Source of the DNA: Dakarella massiliensis
GTDB taxonomy: Bacteria; Pseudomonadota; Gammaproteobacteria; Burkholderiales; Burkholderiaceae_F
NCBI RefSeq assembly: GCF_001182045.1
Contig: NZ_CVTY01000007.1
Coordinates: 806,001-870,000, forward strand
DNA: 64,000 bases
Reading direction: 5' to 3'
Shown here: positions 24,652 through 33,615 of the stretch, piece after piece
Position numbering within the stretch: the first letter of the stretch is position 1
Layout of the letters: each line of letters starts with the position of its first letter
Notes under the pieces: model-generated
Seen by the model: the letters and a program-made list of their open reading frames with translations, nothing else
What the model was told of the DNA's origin: nothing
Database searches by the model: none
Translations under genes and position numbers: made by a program

Positions 24652-24969
24652 TCAGGCGCTCCAGTCGATGTACTTGTCGAGCCCGGCATTGGTAAGAAGC
24701 CTATCGGAGACATCGTCCGCGGTGGCATCCCTCTTCTCATATTTCAGGGCCATCACGGAAAGCGCGGCTATTTTCAGGCTCACCGGGACATCGTCAATCG
24801 TCTTGCAGACGGCGTTTTCATCGGCCGTTCCGATAACGGGACGCTTCAAATAGGTTTCAACGAGCTCGGTAGCGTCAGCGATAAGCGCCGTGATGAGTGA
24901 GTCCTCTTCAGAGGTCTCGACTCGAAGCCAAAGCTTTGTCTCCGACAGCGTAAGAATGGGTTCACTCAT
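24652..24969 (-). CDS. Head-tail connector (gp6-like)
   Basis: 105 residues with the DUF/gp6 pattern LSETKLWLRVETSEEDSLI...LIADATELVETYLKRP at the N-terminus, followed by a helical region containing ALKYEKRD. Proteins of this family form the ring between portal and neck. It sits directly downstream of the capsid gene, as in HK97-type genomes. Confidence 0.85.
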   Translation of the reverse strand: MSEPILTLSETKLWLRVETSEEDSLITALIADATELVETYLKRPVIGTADENAVCKTIDDVPVSLKIAALSVMALKYEKRDATADDVSDRLLTNAGLDKYIDWSA

Positions 24970-25032
24970 AACGAAACTCCATATAGAAAAGAGGGAGAGC
25001 CTCGCAGCCCTCCCTCCAGACTCAGCCGCTAA

Positions 25033-26163
25033 TTAAGAAGCGGAAAGAACAAGCGCACCGCCAACGAAGGCGGCGGTGTTCTCGATAGCGAACGCCAGAC
25101 GCTTCTCGGCGCGGATCGTGATCAGGTTGGAAGTCACGTTGTCGGCGTCCTGCTCGAACATCGCAACCTCGGTGGACATGCGGTCGTAAATGGTCGCGCC
25201 CTGGGCGGCATCGGCGGCGATGAACTGGCCCGAGGTGATCTGCGAGGACAGGATCGGGCGAAGACCCCAGAGGTTCTGCGTGTTCTCGGCGGTCGGATTG
25301 GCGAGCATATACCGGCCCTGCTTGTCCTTCTCGCCGATCAGAGCGTCGTAGTCGAGCGGGTTGAGGAAGACAACGGACGGTGTGAAGTTGGCCATGCGGA
25401 GAAGCGTGGCGGCGCGGCGCACCACATCAAGCTCGCTCGCGTTGGCGAAGTTGGCCGTGGTAAGGCCGTGGGCGGTGAAATTGCCGGTCGTGAAAATGCC
25501 GGACAGATTCTGGCCCGTGCCATCACCGGCGATCAGCTGCTTCTCAACGGCGACGTTCAGGCCGTAGGCGAGACGGTTGTTGATGTACGCGGTCACGGCG
25601 GCGGCATCGTCAGCGAGCTGGCGGGAAACGCGGACGTAGTGAGCGATCGTGCGGACCGGGGCCGTGGCGACGGAGAACGTGAAAGCGGACTCGGGCTTAG
25701 CCGCGCCTTCGGCGACTGCCGCGGCGGCGTTAGTCTCGGAGGACACCTTCAGATACTCAATGGCGTTGGAAGCGGTCGGAACGTGGGAGAACGCGCGCTC
25801 GACATCAAACGTCTGCTCGGGCGAGCCGGCAACGCCGGGGACGCGGTAGGCCGGAACGCCGTTGCCCGGGGTCGTGATGGCGGCGAGCGAAGCAGAAACG
25901 CTGCGGGTGCGGCCGGAAACAAAGTCGGCGTACAGCTTGCTGTCGGTCAAAACCGAGCCAAGAGTGGCGGCCTTCTTCTGGACCTGAGCGGGCGCTTTAG
26001 CGAGCTTCTGCTCGACTTCGAGCATGGACTTCGCCAGCTCGACCTGCTTGTCGGACAGAGCCTTGAGCTGCTCGTCACGGGCTTTGTCAGAGGCCTTGCG
26101 GTCTTCGGCGACAGCGGCCAGCTTAGCCTCGAGTTTCTCGGCGATTTCATTAAATTCGGTCAT
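25033..26163 (-). CDS. Major capsid protein, HK97 fold
   Basis: 376 residues. The N-terminal 70-90 residues are a charged coiled-coil delta domain (AEKLEAKLAAVAEDRKASDK) that would act as internal scaffold and be removed by the adjacent protease. The mature part contains the HK97 family features (FAIENTAAFVGGALVLSAS at the end, DYDALIGEKDKQGRYML, GTGQNLSGIF). It builds the icosahedral head. An ordinary gene for this operon. Confidence 0.93.
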   Translation of the reverse strand: MTEFNEIAEKLEAKLAAVAEDRKASDKARDEQLKALSDKQVELAKSMLEVEQKLAKAPAQVQKKAATLGSVLTDSKLYADFVSGRTRSVSASLAAITTPGNGVPAYRVPGVAGSPEQTFDVERAFSHVPTASNAIEYLKVSSETNAAAAVAEGAAKPESAFTFSVATAPVRTIAHYVRVSRQLADDAAAVTAYINNRLAYGLNVAVEKQLIAGDGTGQNLSGIFTTGNFTAHGLTTANFANASELDVVRRAATLLRMANFTPSVVFLNPLDYDALIGEKDKQGRYMLANPTAENTQNLWGLRPILSSQITSGQFIAADAAQGATIYDRMSTEVAMFEQDADNVTSNLITIRAEKRLAFAIENTAAFVGGALVLSAS

Positions 26164-26175
26164 ATAAGTTTCCTT

Positions 26176-26856
26176 TTAAAGATTGGAAATAGCGTCATTA
26201 AGACGCTTAAATGCAGCGGCATTTCTCTGATCCCGGGCGTCTCGCTCGATCTCAGCCGTCAACGCTGTCTTGACGGAAGCCACCAGACGCTTGGCCTGAC
26301 GGCGGGACAGTCCCGCCGCATCCCGCAGGAAACCGTCAAAATCTCTAACAGACTGAATGCGGTCAATAGCCTCATCAATCTCATCGGCGGAAAGAACCTC
26401 GGCCACTCTCGCTTCAGGATCGGACGGGAAGGTCACGAGGCTGATCTCGGGGAGCTCGGCAACTCTATGAAGCGAGTACTTTCCATCGGTCTCTTTCATG
26501 TCCTCGGGGTCGTAGACGATACCGATGCTCATCCCGGTGATCAGCCCGTCAAGGAGAGCCCCGTGGATGTCCGAAGACTGACTGACTCTCTTGCTCAGCT
26601 CGCCCTCGACCTTCAGGCCCTTGTCGTCCTCGGCAAGGCTCAGCCACCGGCCAACAGGCACGCCCAGACGATCGTGGTTAAAGAACATGGAGGGAATGGC
26701 CCCGGACTGGATCACATCGCTGAAAGCGCCGGGGGCGATGGAGAAGCCGCGGTCGTTTCCGCTTCCGAAAACGGAGGCATAGCCCTTAAAAATCCACCTG
26801 TCTTCAGCGGTGGATGCCTGAAGATCAGCCGACAAGTTGATAAACTGCTTTTTCAT
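26176..26856 (-). CDS. Prohead protease, HK97 family
   Basis: 226 residues. The catalytic His61 (FFNHDRLG) and Ser110 (LITGMSIGI) of the herpesvirus-like/HK97 serine protease fold are visible, with the later ELPEISLVTFPSDPEA block. It removes the delta domain of the capsid protein during maturation. Its C-terminal third is a charged helix. It overlaps the portal gene end by 4 bp. Confidence 0.92.
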   Translation of the reverse strand: MKKQFINLSADLQASTAEDRWIFKGYASVFGSGNDRGFSIAPGAFSDVIQSGAIPSMFFNHDRLGVPVGRWLSLAEDDKGLKVEGELSKRVSQSSDIHGALLDGLITGMSIGIVYDPEDMKETDGKYSLHRVAELPEISLVTFPSDPEARVAEVLSADEIDEAIDRIQSVRDFDGFLRDAAGLSRRQAKRLVASVKTALTAEIERDARDQRNAAAFKRLNDAISNL

Positions 26857-28085
26857 GACTTGATAACCCTCCCGGAGTCGGGCGAACCGTTGTTTGCGAC
26901 TTTCCCCAGGGAAGAAAGCGGAGCAAGCGCCGTCTGCGCCGTAAGCTCATCGGCCCCATCTTGCGGATCCATGTTCTCAAGGGAGCGCACTTCGTTGCGG
27001 CTCATGATTCCGTTCTGGACTGCGGTCGAATAAACGGCGAAGCGATCGGCCATCGAAGCCCGCAAAAGATTCGTCATGGAAAACTCAACTGCGTAGCGCC
27101 TTCTCTGCTGCTGAGTAAGAACCCGCTTTGAAATGGCCTGCTCGATGGAAACGACCATCGGGCGAACGACATACTTTTCGAATCCCTGAGTGATCTGGTC
27201 GATGCCATTACCCCAGGAGGCCGTAGTCCCTCCGCCGATGAGCTGCGGCGGCACGCCAAACCAGCGGCAAATCTCTTCCGTAGTGAACTGCCTTGTCTGG
27301 AGGATCTGGGACTCCTGCGGGCTCATGGCGACCTGCTTGAAGTCCATGTCGCCCTCGATGAACATGAACCGCTTGTCCCCATACTTGAACTCCCCGAGCG
27401 CGGCCATCAGGGCGGCCCGATCCTCTTTCGTGAGCTTGTGCTTGACCGCGACAATGCCGGACGGCTTGCTGGCCGTGTTGGCGAGTATTCCGCTGAACTT
27501 CTGAATGTCGAGCGACTCGTTGATCGAGTCCGTCATGAACTCGAGCTTGCTGAACCCGTGAAATCCGGTCCCGATTCCCTTAAGGTGGAGAACGGCCTCG
27601 GCCGGATAAACTATCTGCTTTCCGTCCTTGCTGTAAACGTAGATCTGAACGCCGTCTTCCGTGATCTGATCGGACATCTGATCGGCCGAAAGAGGATAAA
27701 GCGCAACGGCCTCTTTGGTCAGTTCATCCCGGTCGATAACGGCGTACGCGTTGCCGCGAAGCATCAGCTGGACGATCATCGCCCGCCAGAAATCGACGGG
27801 TGTCATATCAGCGTTCGGCGAGTCGTGCAGTAGGTTCCAAAGCCTCGTGTCGTTCGCCGCTGTCTTCTTTCCCCGGCTCTGGCGGTACACCATCAGCGGG
27901 AAAGCCGAAATGGTCGACGCCATCATGTCTACGCACGCATAGACGGTAGCGAGCTGCAGCGCCCTGTCGGGGGAAACCACGCCTGTAGACGGCGACACGA
28001 CCGGAACGCCCATCTGCTCTCCCGAGTGGTCGCTTAACGCCCCGCCCCAGAAGCGCAGATTCCTAACAAATCTCCGAATGTTCAT
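26853..28085 (-). CDS. Portal protein, HK97 family
   Basis: 410 residues. Family signatures include ATVYACVDMMASTISAFPLMVYR, PNADMTPVDFWRAM, RFMFIEGDMDFK and ICRWFGVPPQLIG, in that order. It forms the dodecameric ring at one head vertex through which DNA is packaged and ejected. It overlaps the terminase gene by 4 bp and the protease gene by 4 bp. Confidence 0.93.
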   Translation of the reverse strand: MNIRRFVRNLRFWGGALSDHSGEQMGVPVVSPSTGVVSPDRALQLATVYACVDMMASTISAFPLMVYRQSRGKKTAANDTRLWNLLHDSPNADMTPVDFWRAMIVQLMLRGNAYAVIDRDELTKEAVALYPLSADQMSDQITEDGVQIYVYSKDGKQIVYPAEAVLHLKGIGTGFHGFSKLEFMTDSINESLDIQKFSGILANTASKPSGIVAVKHKLTKEDRAALMAALGEFKYGDKRFMFIEGDMDFKQVAMSPQESQILQTRQFTTEEICRWFGVPPQLIGGGTTASWGNGIDQITQGFEKYVVRPMVVSIEQAISKRVLTQQQRRRYAVEFSMTNLLRASMADRFAVYSTAVQNGIMSRNEVRSLENMDPQDGADELTAQTALAPLSSLGKVANNGSPDSGRVIKS

Positions 28086-29776
28086 ATAACCGCCATCTCA
28101 GCGAAATTAGAAAAATCCTCTGACTGTTCTTCGCTCTCGACATATCTGCTGAGAGCGATGATTAGCGCGACCGCGCCGTCTATCTTGTTTTCCGGCCTTT
28201 CTTTCCTCGGGTAAATGTTGTCTTTGGCGTCAAGGTGAGCCACAACGTTGCAAAGCATCCAGTCGAGGCACGGGTTGGCGTCGTGGTGAATGCGCCCCTC
28301 AAGCACGAGGGATTCAAGCAGCTTCATGGGCTCCGAGAGGTTCTGAACCGTCTGCCGCACCTCGACCATCGGGGCGCCGCCGTCCGACAATTCGTTTGCG
28401 AGCTGAGTCGCCTGCCACGGGTCGTAAGACACGGCTGAAACCGCAAACCTAGAACAGTCTTCCCTTATGGAGTCTTCAACCGCTCCAAAGGAAGTGGTGA
28501 ATCCCGGCGTGGCGGTGAGGAACCCCAGTTCGCTCCACCCCGCGTACTGCGAATTGGCGGAGCTCTTGATCGCCTCTTCCGGCAGGAAGTAATCCCCGAA
28601 AACGAAATAATGGGGGACAGAGTCAACGTACCGCCTGAAGACCTTGACCTTGGCGCATATATCCTTGCGAGTGGCCAGATCAAGCCCCACCACACATTCG
28701 TCATCCTCGAAGTCCGAGGGGTCGAGCGAGGAGCCGCCCAGGGCTCTCCACTTCTCCATATCCATCCAGGCGGTGTCGGCGCTCACCCAGACGTTCAGGT
28801 GCTTCGTTTTGAAGTTGTTAGACGCCGAGAGAACGGCGACAGCCTTCTTCTGCAGCGACTTCAGAACCTCCGGCCTGACGCTTATTCCCCAGTTGGGATT
28901 GGCCTTGATAAGGGCCGCCTCGCTCTTCCAGTCGTCGTCCTTGTCTATCGAGTAAATGATTCCGAACTGGGAGGGATCATTCGCCGAGCGGTCGAGAATT
29001 TTCGTCACCACCGAACGGACTTCGTAGCAGATTCCGGAAGTGTCGCTGCCCGCCGTGGTGATCACCCACATCAGGCTGTTTCTTCTTTTTCCGAGGGACG
29101 TCTCGACCACGTCGTAGACGTCGCGCCGCTTGTGGGCGTGCAGCTCGTCGACCACGGCCAGATGCGTGTTCAAGCCGTCAAGGGTCGAACCCTCAGCCGA
29201 TTTCGCCTGAAAGGTGGAATTTGTCTTCGGGACATAGAGGGCGTGGGCCAAAACCTCAAGCCCGAAATGCGAACGCAGATCCCGGTTGTCCTGCGCCATG
29301 CGCTTGGCGTCGCCGAAAACAATTCCGGCCTGGTCTCTAGTCGTGGCGAAAGAATAAACCTCGGCGCCCGGCTCTCCGTCCGCCAGGAGGCAGTAAAGAG
29401 CGACGCCCGAACTCAGCAGACTCTTTCCGTTTCCTCTGGGGACCTCGATATAGACCCGCCTAAACCTTCGGCCGCCGTCCGATGTCCTTCTCCAACCGAA
29501 AACCGTGGTCAAAATCCAGCACTGCCACGGCTCAAGGCGTATGCGCTGACCGGCGAGTTCGCCCTTCGTATGCTGCAGGTACTCGATAAACCTGCAGATC
29601 CGGGCGGCCATGCGCTCATCAAAGTAGTAGGGGCTGTTTTCCCCCGAATACAGCTCCAAATCGTCATTTTGGCGGGAAATGGCCTTTTTCACCCATTCAC
29701 AGGCCGCAATTTCACCGGAAATCACCTTTTTTCCGTAGTTTTCGGCTATTTTGAGGTAATTTCTATTCGAAGGCAT
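28082..29776 (-). CDS. Terminase large subunit
   Basis: 564 residues from the ATG at 29776; an in-frame extension to 29818 overlaps the small subunit gene and is not needed. Walker A at about 113-119 (PRGNGKS), Walker B ending Asp210-Glu211 (AVVDELHAH) and a C-terminal nuclease domain beginning VVGLDLATRKD. It cuts concatemeric DNA and pumps it through the portal. The 14-bp overlap with the small subunit gene suggests coupled translation. Confidence 0.93.
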   Translation of the reverse strand: MPSNRNYLKIAENYGKKVISGEIAACEWVKKAISRQNDDLELYSGENSPYYFDERMAARICRFIEYLQHTKGELAGQRIRLEPWQCWILTTVFGWRRTSDGGRRFRRVYIEVPRGNGKSLLSSGVALYCLLADGEPGAEVYSFATTRDQAGIVFGDAKRMAQDNRDLRSHFGLEVLAHALYVPKTNSTFQAKSAEGSTLDGLNTHLAVVDELHAHKRRDVYDVVETSLGKRRNSLMWVITTAGSDTSGICYEVRSVVTKILDRSANDPSQFGIIYSIDKDDDWKSEAALIKANPNWGISVRPEVLKSLQKKAVAVLSASNNFKTKHLNVWVSADTAWMDMEKWRALGGSSLDPSDFEDDECVVGLDLATRKDICAKVKVFRRYVDSVPHYFVFGDYFLPEEAIKSSANSQYAGWSELGFLTATPGFTTSFGAVEDSIREDCSRFAVSAVSYDPWQATQLANELSDGGAPMVEVRQTVQNLSEPMKLLESLVLEGRIHHDANPCLDWMLCNVVAHLDAKDNIYPRKERPENKIDGAVALIIALSRYVESEEQSEDFSNFAEMAVI

Positions 29777-30263
29777 TAAAAACGTTCGGCTTTTCCGGCT
29801 CCTCCCGCGCGGGCGCACGCATACGCGCGAGGGGCGTAAAGCCCAACTCCTTTTCCAGTTTCAGCATCGCCGAGTCGATCTGCATCATGATCGTGAACTC
29901 CGGGGAAACTTTCCTGTTTCCCTTATCGTCGATCTCTATCAGATGGTCTTCCCGGGAGTCTTCGACCTTGCGGGCCACCTTTCTATAAAGGGCGTAGTAC
30001 CGGCACCACCGCTCAAGCGTCTTCAAATCGCTTTTCTGAAGCCCCAGAGGAGCTATTTCGCTCAGCGCGTCCGTCCAGGCCTTCTTCGCGTCCGCCGTGA
30101 GCCCCGAGGGGGGATTGATGGCGACGACATCGCCCTGCTTTTTGCTATCGTCGACAACGGTCAGCGAATTTGTCGCGTCATAAACCCTGTCCGAAACGCT
30201 TCTGGCGCTCGAATGGACGCCTTTCGCGCGTTTCTCGGCATCAGATAGTCTTCGTGCGGGCAT
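29763..30263 (-). CDS. Terminase small subunit, P27 family
   Basis: 166 residues from the ATG at 30263 (a TTG at 30293 is in frame). The pattern INPPSGLTADAKKAWTDAL...LERWCRYYALYRKVARKV and the C-terminal LGFTPLARMRA are those of the P27 small terminases that recognise packaging sites. It lies between an HNH gene and the large subunit gene, an arrangement common in cos-type phages. Confidence 0.9.
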   Translation of the reverse strand: MPARRLSDAEKRAKGVHSSARSVSDRVYDATNSLTVVDDSKKQGDVVAINPPSGLTADAKKAWTDALSEIAPLGLQKSDLKTLERWCRYYALYRKVARKVEDSREDHLIEIDDKGNRKVSPEFTIMMQIDSAMLKLEKELGFTPLARMRAPAREEPEKPNVFNAFE

Positions 30264-30351
30264 AAAAGTGCAGGTATTGATGTTCGTGCGCAAAAATTCG
30301 ACTGGTCTGCCCGGTCTTCAAACCCGATCAGACCCTTGGCGGAAAAGACCC

Positions 30352-30777
30352 CTACCCGTGCCGCTTGCGGATACTGTTTCCAAACCCGCCGTCCTCGCTG
30401 GCAGTCTTACGGCTGTGGCATTCGTGGCAAAGCGACTGGAGGTTGTCGACGCTCCAAAACAGGGCCTGGTCTCCTTTGTGCGGCCGGATGTGGTCTACGT
30501 CCGTGGCGGGCGTTATCTTGTGCTGCTTCAGGCATTCCTCGCACAGCGGATGCGCCGCGATGTACCAGTCACGAAGCTTCTTCCACCGATAGCCGTAGCC
30601 TCTGGCGCTCGAGTTACCCTTGTACCGAAGTCGACGCCGCTCGGATATGGCTTTGCGTCCAGCACGGATTTTCTCGTCCCTTGCCGCACCTTTCTCTTTG
30701 TGCTGCTCACAGTACTTGTCCGCCAGAGGTATGGCTTCCTGACAGCCTGGGTAAGCGCAAATATGGAGAAGAGGCAT
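30352..30777 (-). CDS. HNH endonuclease next to terminase
   Basis: 141 residues from the ATG at 30777. Zinc-binding CxxC pairs (Cys79/82, Cys117/120) frame the HNH core: Asp95-His96 (DVDHIRPH), Asn112 (DNLQSLC) and His121 (CHECHSRKT). In HK97-like phages such HNH proteins help terminase cut at cos. Its position at the head of the late operon suggests that the packaging site lies close by. Confidence 0.9.
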   Translation of the reverse strand: MPLLHICAYPGCQEAIPLADKYCEQHKEKGAARDEKIRAGRKAISERRRLRYKGNSSARGYGYRWKKLRDWYIAAHPLCEECLKQHKITPATDVDHIRPHKGDQALFWSVDNLQSLCHECHSRKTASEDGGFGNSIRKRHG

Positions 30778-30816
30778 AAGAGAATCCAAGCAAACTCAAG
30801 GGAAAACCAGCCCGGC

Positions 30817-30853
30817 ATAAAAAATAACCCGGTGATCTTGGAATCATCGGGCT
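30817..30853 (-). terminator. Terminator separating early-left and late transcripts
   Basis: On the minus strand CCCGATGAT pairs with ATCACCGGG (one mismatch) across TCCAAG, followed by TTATTTTTTAT. It lies between the Q-like gene (stop at 30940) and the HNH gene start (30777), as expected for a terminator overridden by late antitermination. Confidence 0.75.
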
Positions 30854-30939
30854 TACGTTTCTCACGGGTGCAAAAAGGATGGCCATCGGCCACCCCTAAA
30901 TATGAAACTGGCGTCTTTCGCTTACTGATATTTCATAGT

Positions 30940-31344
30940 TTACGCCTTATCCTCTTTGAAATCAACAGTTGTTTTATCTCTGGAGTAAAAATCGAGGATG
31001 TTCTTGAGCATCACGCTCGCGCGTCGAGTCTCCTCACAAAAACTATGCCTGTTTAATCCCAAAGCCCTTCCCAGCCTTTTTACGCGGATTCCCGGTCTAA
31101 GGTAAAGCACGCACATCATGAGGCGGTATTTTTCTGGATAAAGCGGCGAACAGAGAGCTTTTTCTACCAGTGCAGCGTCGGCAGGGTCTATCGGTTCATA
31201 GCTTTTTGAATCATCCTGATAAAAATCCTCCGGTACTCCTAAGAGAGCAATCAGTTTCGCCAGCATAGGGACATGGACCTTAGGCCTGTCTCTGTAGTAT
31301 CTGGCCCAGTTAGTGAGCCGGAAATCGAGTTCCTGATCGATCAC
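30940..31344 (-). CDS. Q-like late-gene regulator (putative antiterminator)
   Basis: 134 residues starting at a GTG at 31344, which overlaps the RusA stop (GTGA) and has AGGAG 6 bp upstream; an ATG at 31380 has no such site. The N-terminus DFRLTNWARYYRDRP and the C-terminal helix-turn-helix-like stretch (VKRLGRALGLNRHSFCEETRRA) resemble phage antitermination Q-type proteins. Its position immediately before a terminator and the late operon supports that role. The family assignment is from pattern and position only. Confidence 0.6.
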   Translation of the reverse strand: MIDQELDFRLTNWARYYRDRPKVHVPMLAKLIALLGVPEDFYQDDSKSYEPIDPADAALVEKALCSPLYPEKYRLMMCVLYLRPGIRVKRLGRALGLNRHSFCEETRRASVMLKNILDFYSRDKTTVDFKEDKA

Positions 31345-31784
31345 GCTTCTCTCCTGTCTGTCGGTTCTGCCTCCACCCATACCCGGATACCCTCATAGGC
31401 GTCGCTGTACTGCTTCCTGACGGTAAGGATCGACACCTTGCTGTCATCCTCCCAAGCCAGCCGATTAAGACTGTCCAGAATGATTTTGGCGACATTATCG
31501 GCGTCTGGTTTCCCGGGAGAAATCTCTTGCCGGAGCGCCGCGGCTTTCTTTGCCTTGGTCCATGAGACGGGTACCTTACAGCAGACAAGGATATCGACCG
31601 CAAAAGAGAGCGCATCTTTCCCTGTGTACTGCGTCCCGGCAATCGCCTTTCTCGCCATTGACTGGACGAAAGCGCGGTACCGTCGGTCTTCATCCGGGAT
31701 ATAGGTGTGACCGTTCCTCATGAACCGAGGCCGGGCGGCTCCTCTCGCTTTACCCGGCACCTGGAAGCCAAACTCAAAACTCAC
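31341..31784 (-). CDS. RusA-family Holliday junction resolvase
   Basis: 147 residues from a GTG at 31784 preceded by a strong GGAGGAG; the longer open frame to 31850 is overlap. Family features: FGFQVPGKARGAARPRF at the start, PGKPDADNVAKIILDSLN with the metal-binding aspartates, and WEDDSKV. It cleaves four-way DNA junctions in replicating or recombining phage DNA. It overlaps genes on both sides. Confidence 0.88.
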   Translation of the reverse strand: MSFEFGFQVPGKARGAARPRFMRNGHTYIPDEDRRYRAFVQSMARKAIAGTQYTGKDALSFAVDILVCCKVPVSWTKAKKAAALRQEISPGKPDADNVAKIILDSLNRLAWEDDSKVSILTVRKQYSDAYEGIRVWVEAEPTDRREA

Positions 31785-32409
31785 TTTTCTCCTCCTGCTT
31801 TTCCTTGAATTCCCTCCGGACCTCGCCCACATAGCAGGTGGAGATCCCAAATCGGTCTGCCACTACCGGGATTGGCAGCTTCATCGATGCTCGAGCGATA
31901 TGCTCCCGAATCACTGCCGGGAAGCGCTTTCTGCTACCGTCAGGCAACGCCCTGAGCTGCTTGATGTACTTTCGGACATCGCTGTCAGTCTTCACCCATG
32001 AAGCATCCGGCACCAGGCGATGATCGTGGACAGAAGGACGGACTATCCCCTTTCGCTTATACGCGTCCGCGATGACGCCTATGGTGACCTTTAGCCGGGC
32101 TTCAAGGTACATAGCCGGTGCAGTCCGGCAGAGGATATCCAGAGACTTCCAGACATCTTCAGGGATGACGTCAGGGAAGATCCTCGCGCCCTTGGCGTGG
32201 GAGATGATTTCTCGTCTTGCCTCGACATAAGCCGATACCTTTTGGAAGTGCTCCTCGCACTTTTGCAGGTCTTCCAGCGGGGACATCCGCTCATCAGTCA
32301 GGACTCTGACGGCCCTATCTTTGGCTGCCTTTTCCTTGGCGTCGGCTATCTCGGCGACTCTGGCGACTGGCTGCGTGAGCGTGTGATTAATAAAACTGGC
32401 TGAGATCAT
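31774..32409 (-). CDS. Unknown phage protein with C-terminal helix-turn-helix
   Basis: 211 residues, mostly helical and charged. I do not recognise the N-terminal two thirds. Near the C-terminus, PVVADRFGISTCYVGEVRREF looks like a helix-turn-helix, so DNA binding is likely. It lies between the helicase and RusA genes and overlaps the RusA start by 11 bp, so a role in replication or recombination, or in regulating them, is plausible. Confidence 0.6.
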   Translation of the reverse strand: MISASFINHTLTQPVARVAEIADAKEKAAKDRAVRVLTDERMSPLEDLQKCEEHFQKVSAYVEARREIISHAKGARIFPDVIPEDVWKSLDILCRTAPAMYLEARLKVTIGVIADAYKRKGIVRPSVHDHRLVPDASWVKTDSDVRKYIKQLRALPDGSRKRFPAVIREHIARASMKLPIPVVADRFGISTCYVGEVRREFKEKQEEKSEF

Positions 32410-32494
32410 GTTTACCGCCTCATCTTTTCTTCATTTCCTGATTTCGCGTTTAAACGGCCTACAAGCGTTCTCCTGAGCTTCCTCGGTTCCCCAT

Positions 32495-32590
32495 TTATCG
32501 TTTTTCCTCGGGAAGACGCTCTGAGAGGCTCCTAGGTGCCTTTACGGGCATTTTGTGAATAACAGGGCCCCTGAGCTGGATAAAAAGCAT
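32495..32590 (-). CDS. Possible 31-residue ORF after the helicase gene
   Basis: An ATG at 32590 lies 2 bp after the helicase stop, with GGGGTGG about 9 bp upstream inside the helicase gene. The product (starting MLFIQLRGPVIHKMPVKAP) has no recognisable domain. The remaining bases up to 32409 show no gene. Listed only because spacing and ribosome-binding sequence permit it. Confidence 0.2.
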   Translation of the reverse strand: MLFIQLRGPVIHKMPVKAPRSLSERLPEEKR

Positions 32591-32592
32591 GG

Positions 32593-33615
32593 TTAAATCC
32601 ACCCCGGGCCTTCGGGACTCAGTGCTTCTGCCTGATGGCTCTTTGAAAGATCGATCCCCGAGAGTGACTGCGGCATCAGTTCCATCAGCCGACGTTCAGG
32701 GGAAAGGCAGAACTGCCCGGATTTCTTCTCGTACCAAAGCCTCTGCCAGACCACTTCACCGGTCTTACGCTGCTTATCAAGCTTGATAAGCGTGTCGGCT
32801 TCCTTGTCCCACCCGGCGTTCTTTGTCTGAAGGCGTGTGGCCTCGTTCTCCTTATCCCGGTTTCGGGTAACCACAGCGACGTTATCGGCCAGATTCGAGA
32901 TGTCGCTTGAGCCTGAGATCTCGTATCGCCCAGGCGGTGACTTCAAGCCTTGAGAAGAGGAAGAGGGTTTCCGAAGATGAGCGACCACATGAATGTGGGT
33001 CTGGCAGTCAACCGCGATTCGCTTCAGCTGCTCCACGATATGGCGCTGAGTCTGGTACAGCTGGTCGGAGTTGTTCCCACCTGTCAGCATCATGAGGTTG
33101 TCCACAAAGACGTGAGAGCACTTCCTGCGTTCTGCTGCGAAAGCGACAGCGTCCAAAGCGTAAGCCGGGTCAATCGCTCCACGATTCCGGTAGATCCAGA
33201 ATTTCCTCTCGCACCAGTCGAAGAACTTGGAGACTTTGTCAGATTCGTTCGAGTACAGGCCACGTCCGTAAGCCATGCGGATCATCTGCATGATCGTTTC
33301 TTTCGGATCCATTTCGAAAGAGAGCATACAAATCGAGTCTCCACGCATCATCATCGAAAGCGCGATCTGGCTCATCATGGCGGACTTGCCGTCACCATTC
33401 CCGCCTGCCCAGATCGTCAGCTCTCCCTTCCGGAATCGGAATTTCGGGATGATGGGACAAGGCTCTCCGACATCAAGTTCCGGATGTTCAACTTGCTCCA
33501 TGATGTCGGACTGAAGACTTGCCGCCAGGATGACGTCTGGAAAGGGATTGCGCCCTGACCAAAAGCCCTGCACCTCTTCAGGTTTAATCTCAAAGTTCTG
33601 TGTAGCTGCTCCCAT
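32593..33615 (-). CDS. DnaB-like replicative helicase (RecA-fold, no primase domain)
   Basis: 340 residues; GGAGGAACGACG precedes the ATG. Walker A at about 71-79 (GGNGDGKSA) and later motifs (MLSFEMDP, HVFVDNLMML, HIHVVAHLRKP, ISGSSDISNLADN) are those of the DnaB/SF4 helicase core. There is no N-terminal DnaB domain and no primase domain, so it may be a compact phage helicase working with host primase. It lies downstream of the O-like initiator gene. Confidence 0.88.
   Translation of the reverse strand: MGAATQNFEIKPEEVQGFWSGRNPFPDVILAASLQSDIMEQVEHPELDVGEPCPIIPKFRFRKGELTIWAGGNGDGKSAMMSQIALSMMMRGDSICMLSFEMDPKETIMQMIRMAYGRGLYSNESDKVSKFFDWCERKFWIYRNRGAIDPAYALDAVAFAAERRKCSHVFVDNLMMLTGGNNSDQLYQTQRHIVEQLKRIAVDCQTHIHVVAHLRKPSSSSQGLKSPPGRYEISGSSDISNLADNVAVVTRNRDKENEATRLQTKNAGWDKEADTLIKLDKQRKTGEVVWQRLWYEKKSGQFCLSPERRLMELMPQSLSGIDLSKSHQAEALSPEGPGWI

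Noticed and set aside
25468..29779. Long plus-strand frames opposite capsid, protease, portal and terminase genes
   Set aside because: The minus-strand products have clear family motifs and tight operon overlaps; the plus-strand products have none.
30528..30893. A longer frame overlapping the HNH gene on the minus strand
   Set aside because: It runs through the terminator and overlaps the well-supported HNH frame; the C-terminal half is shadow sequence.
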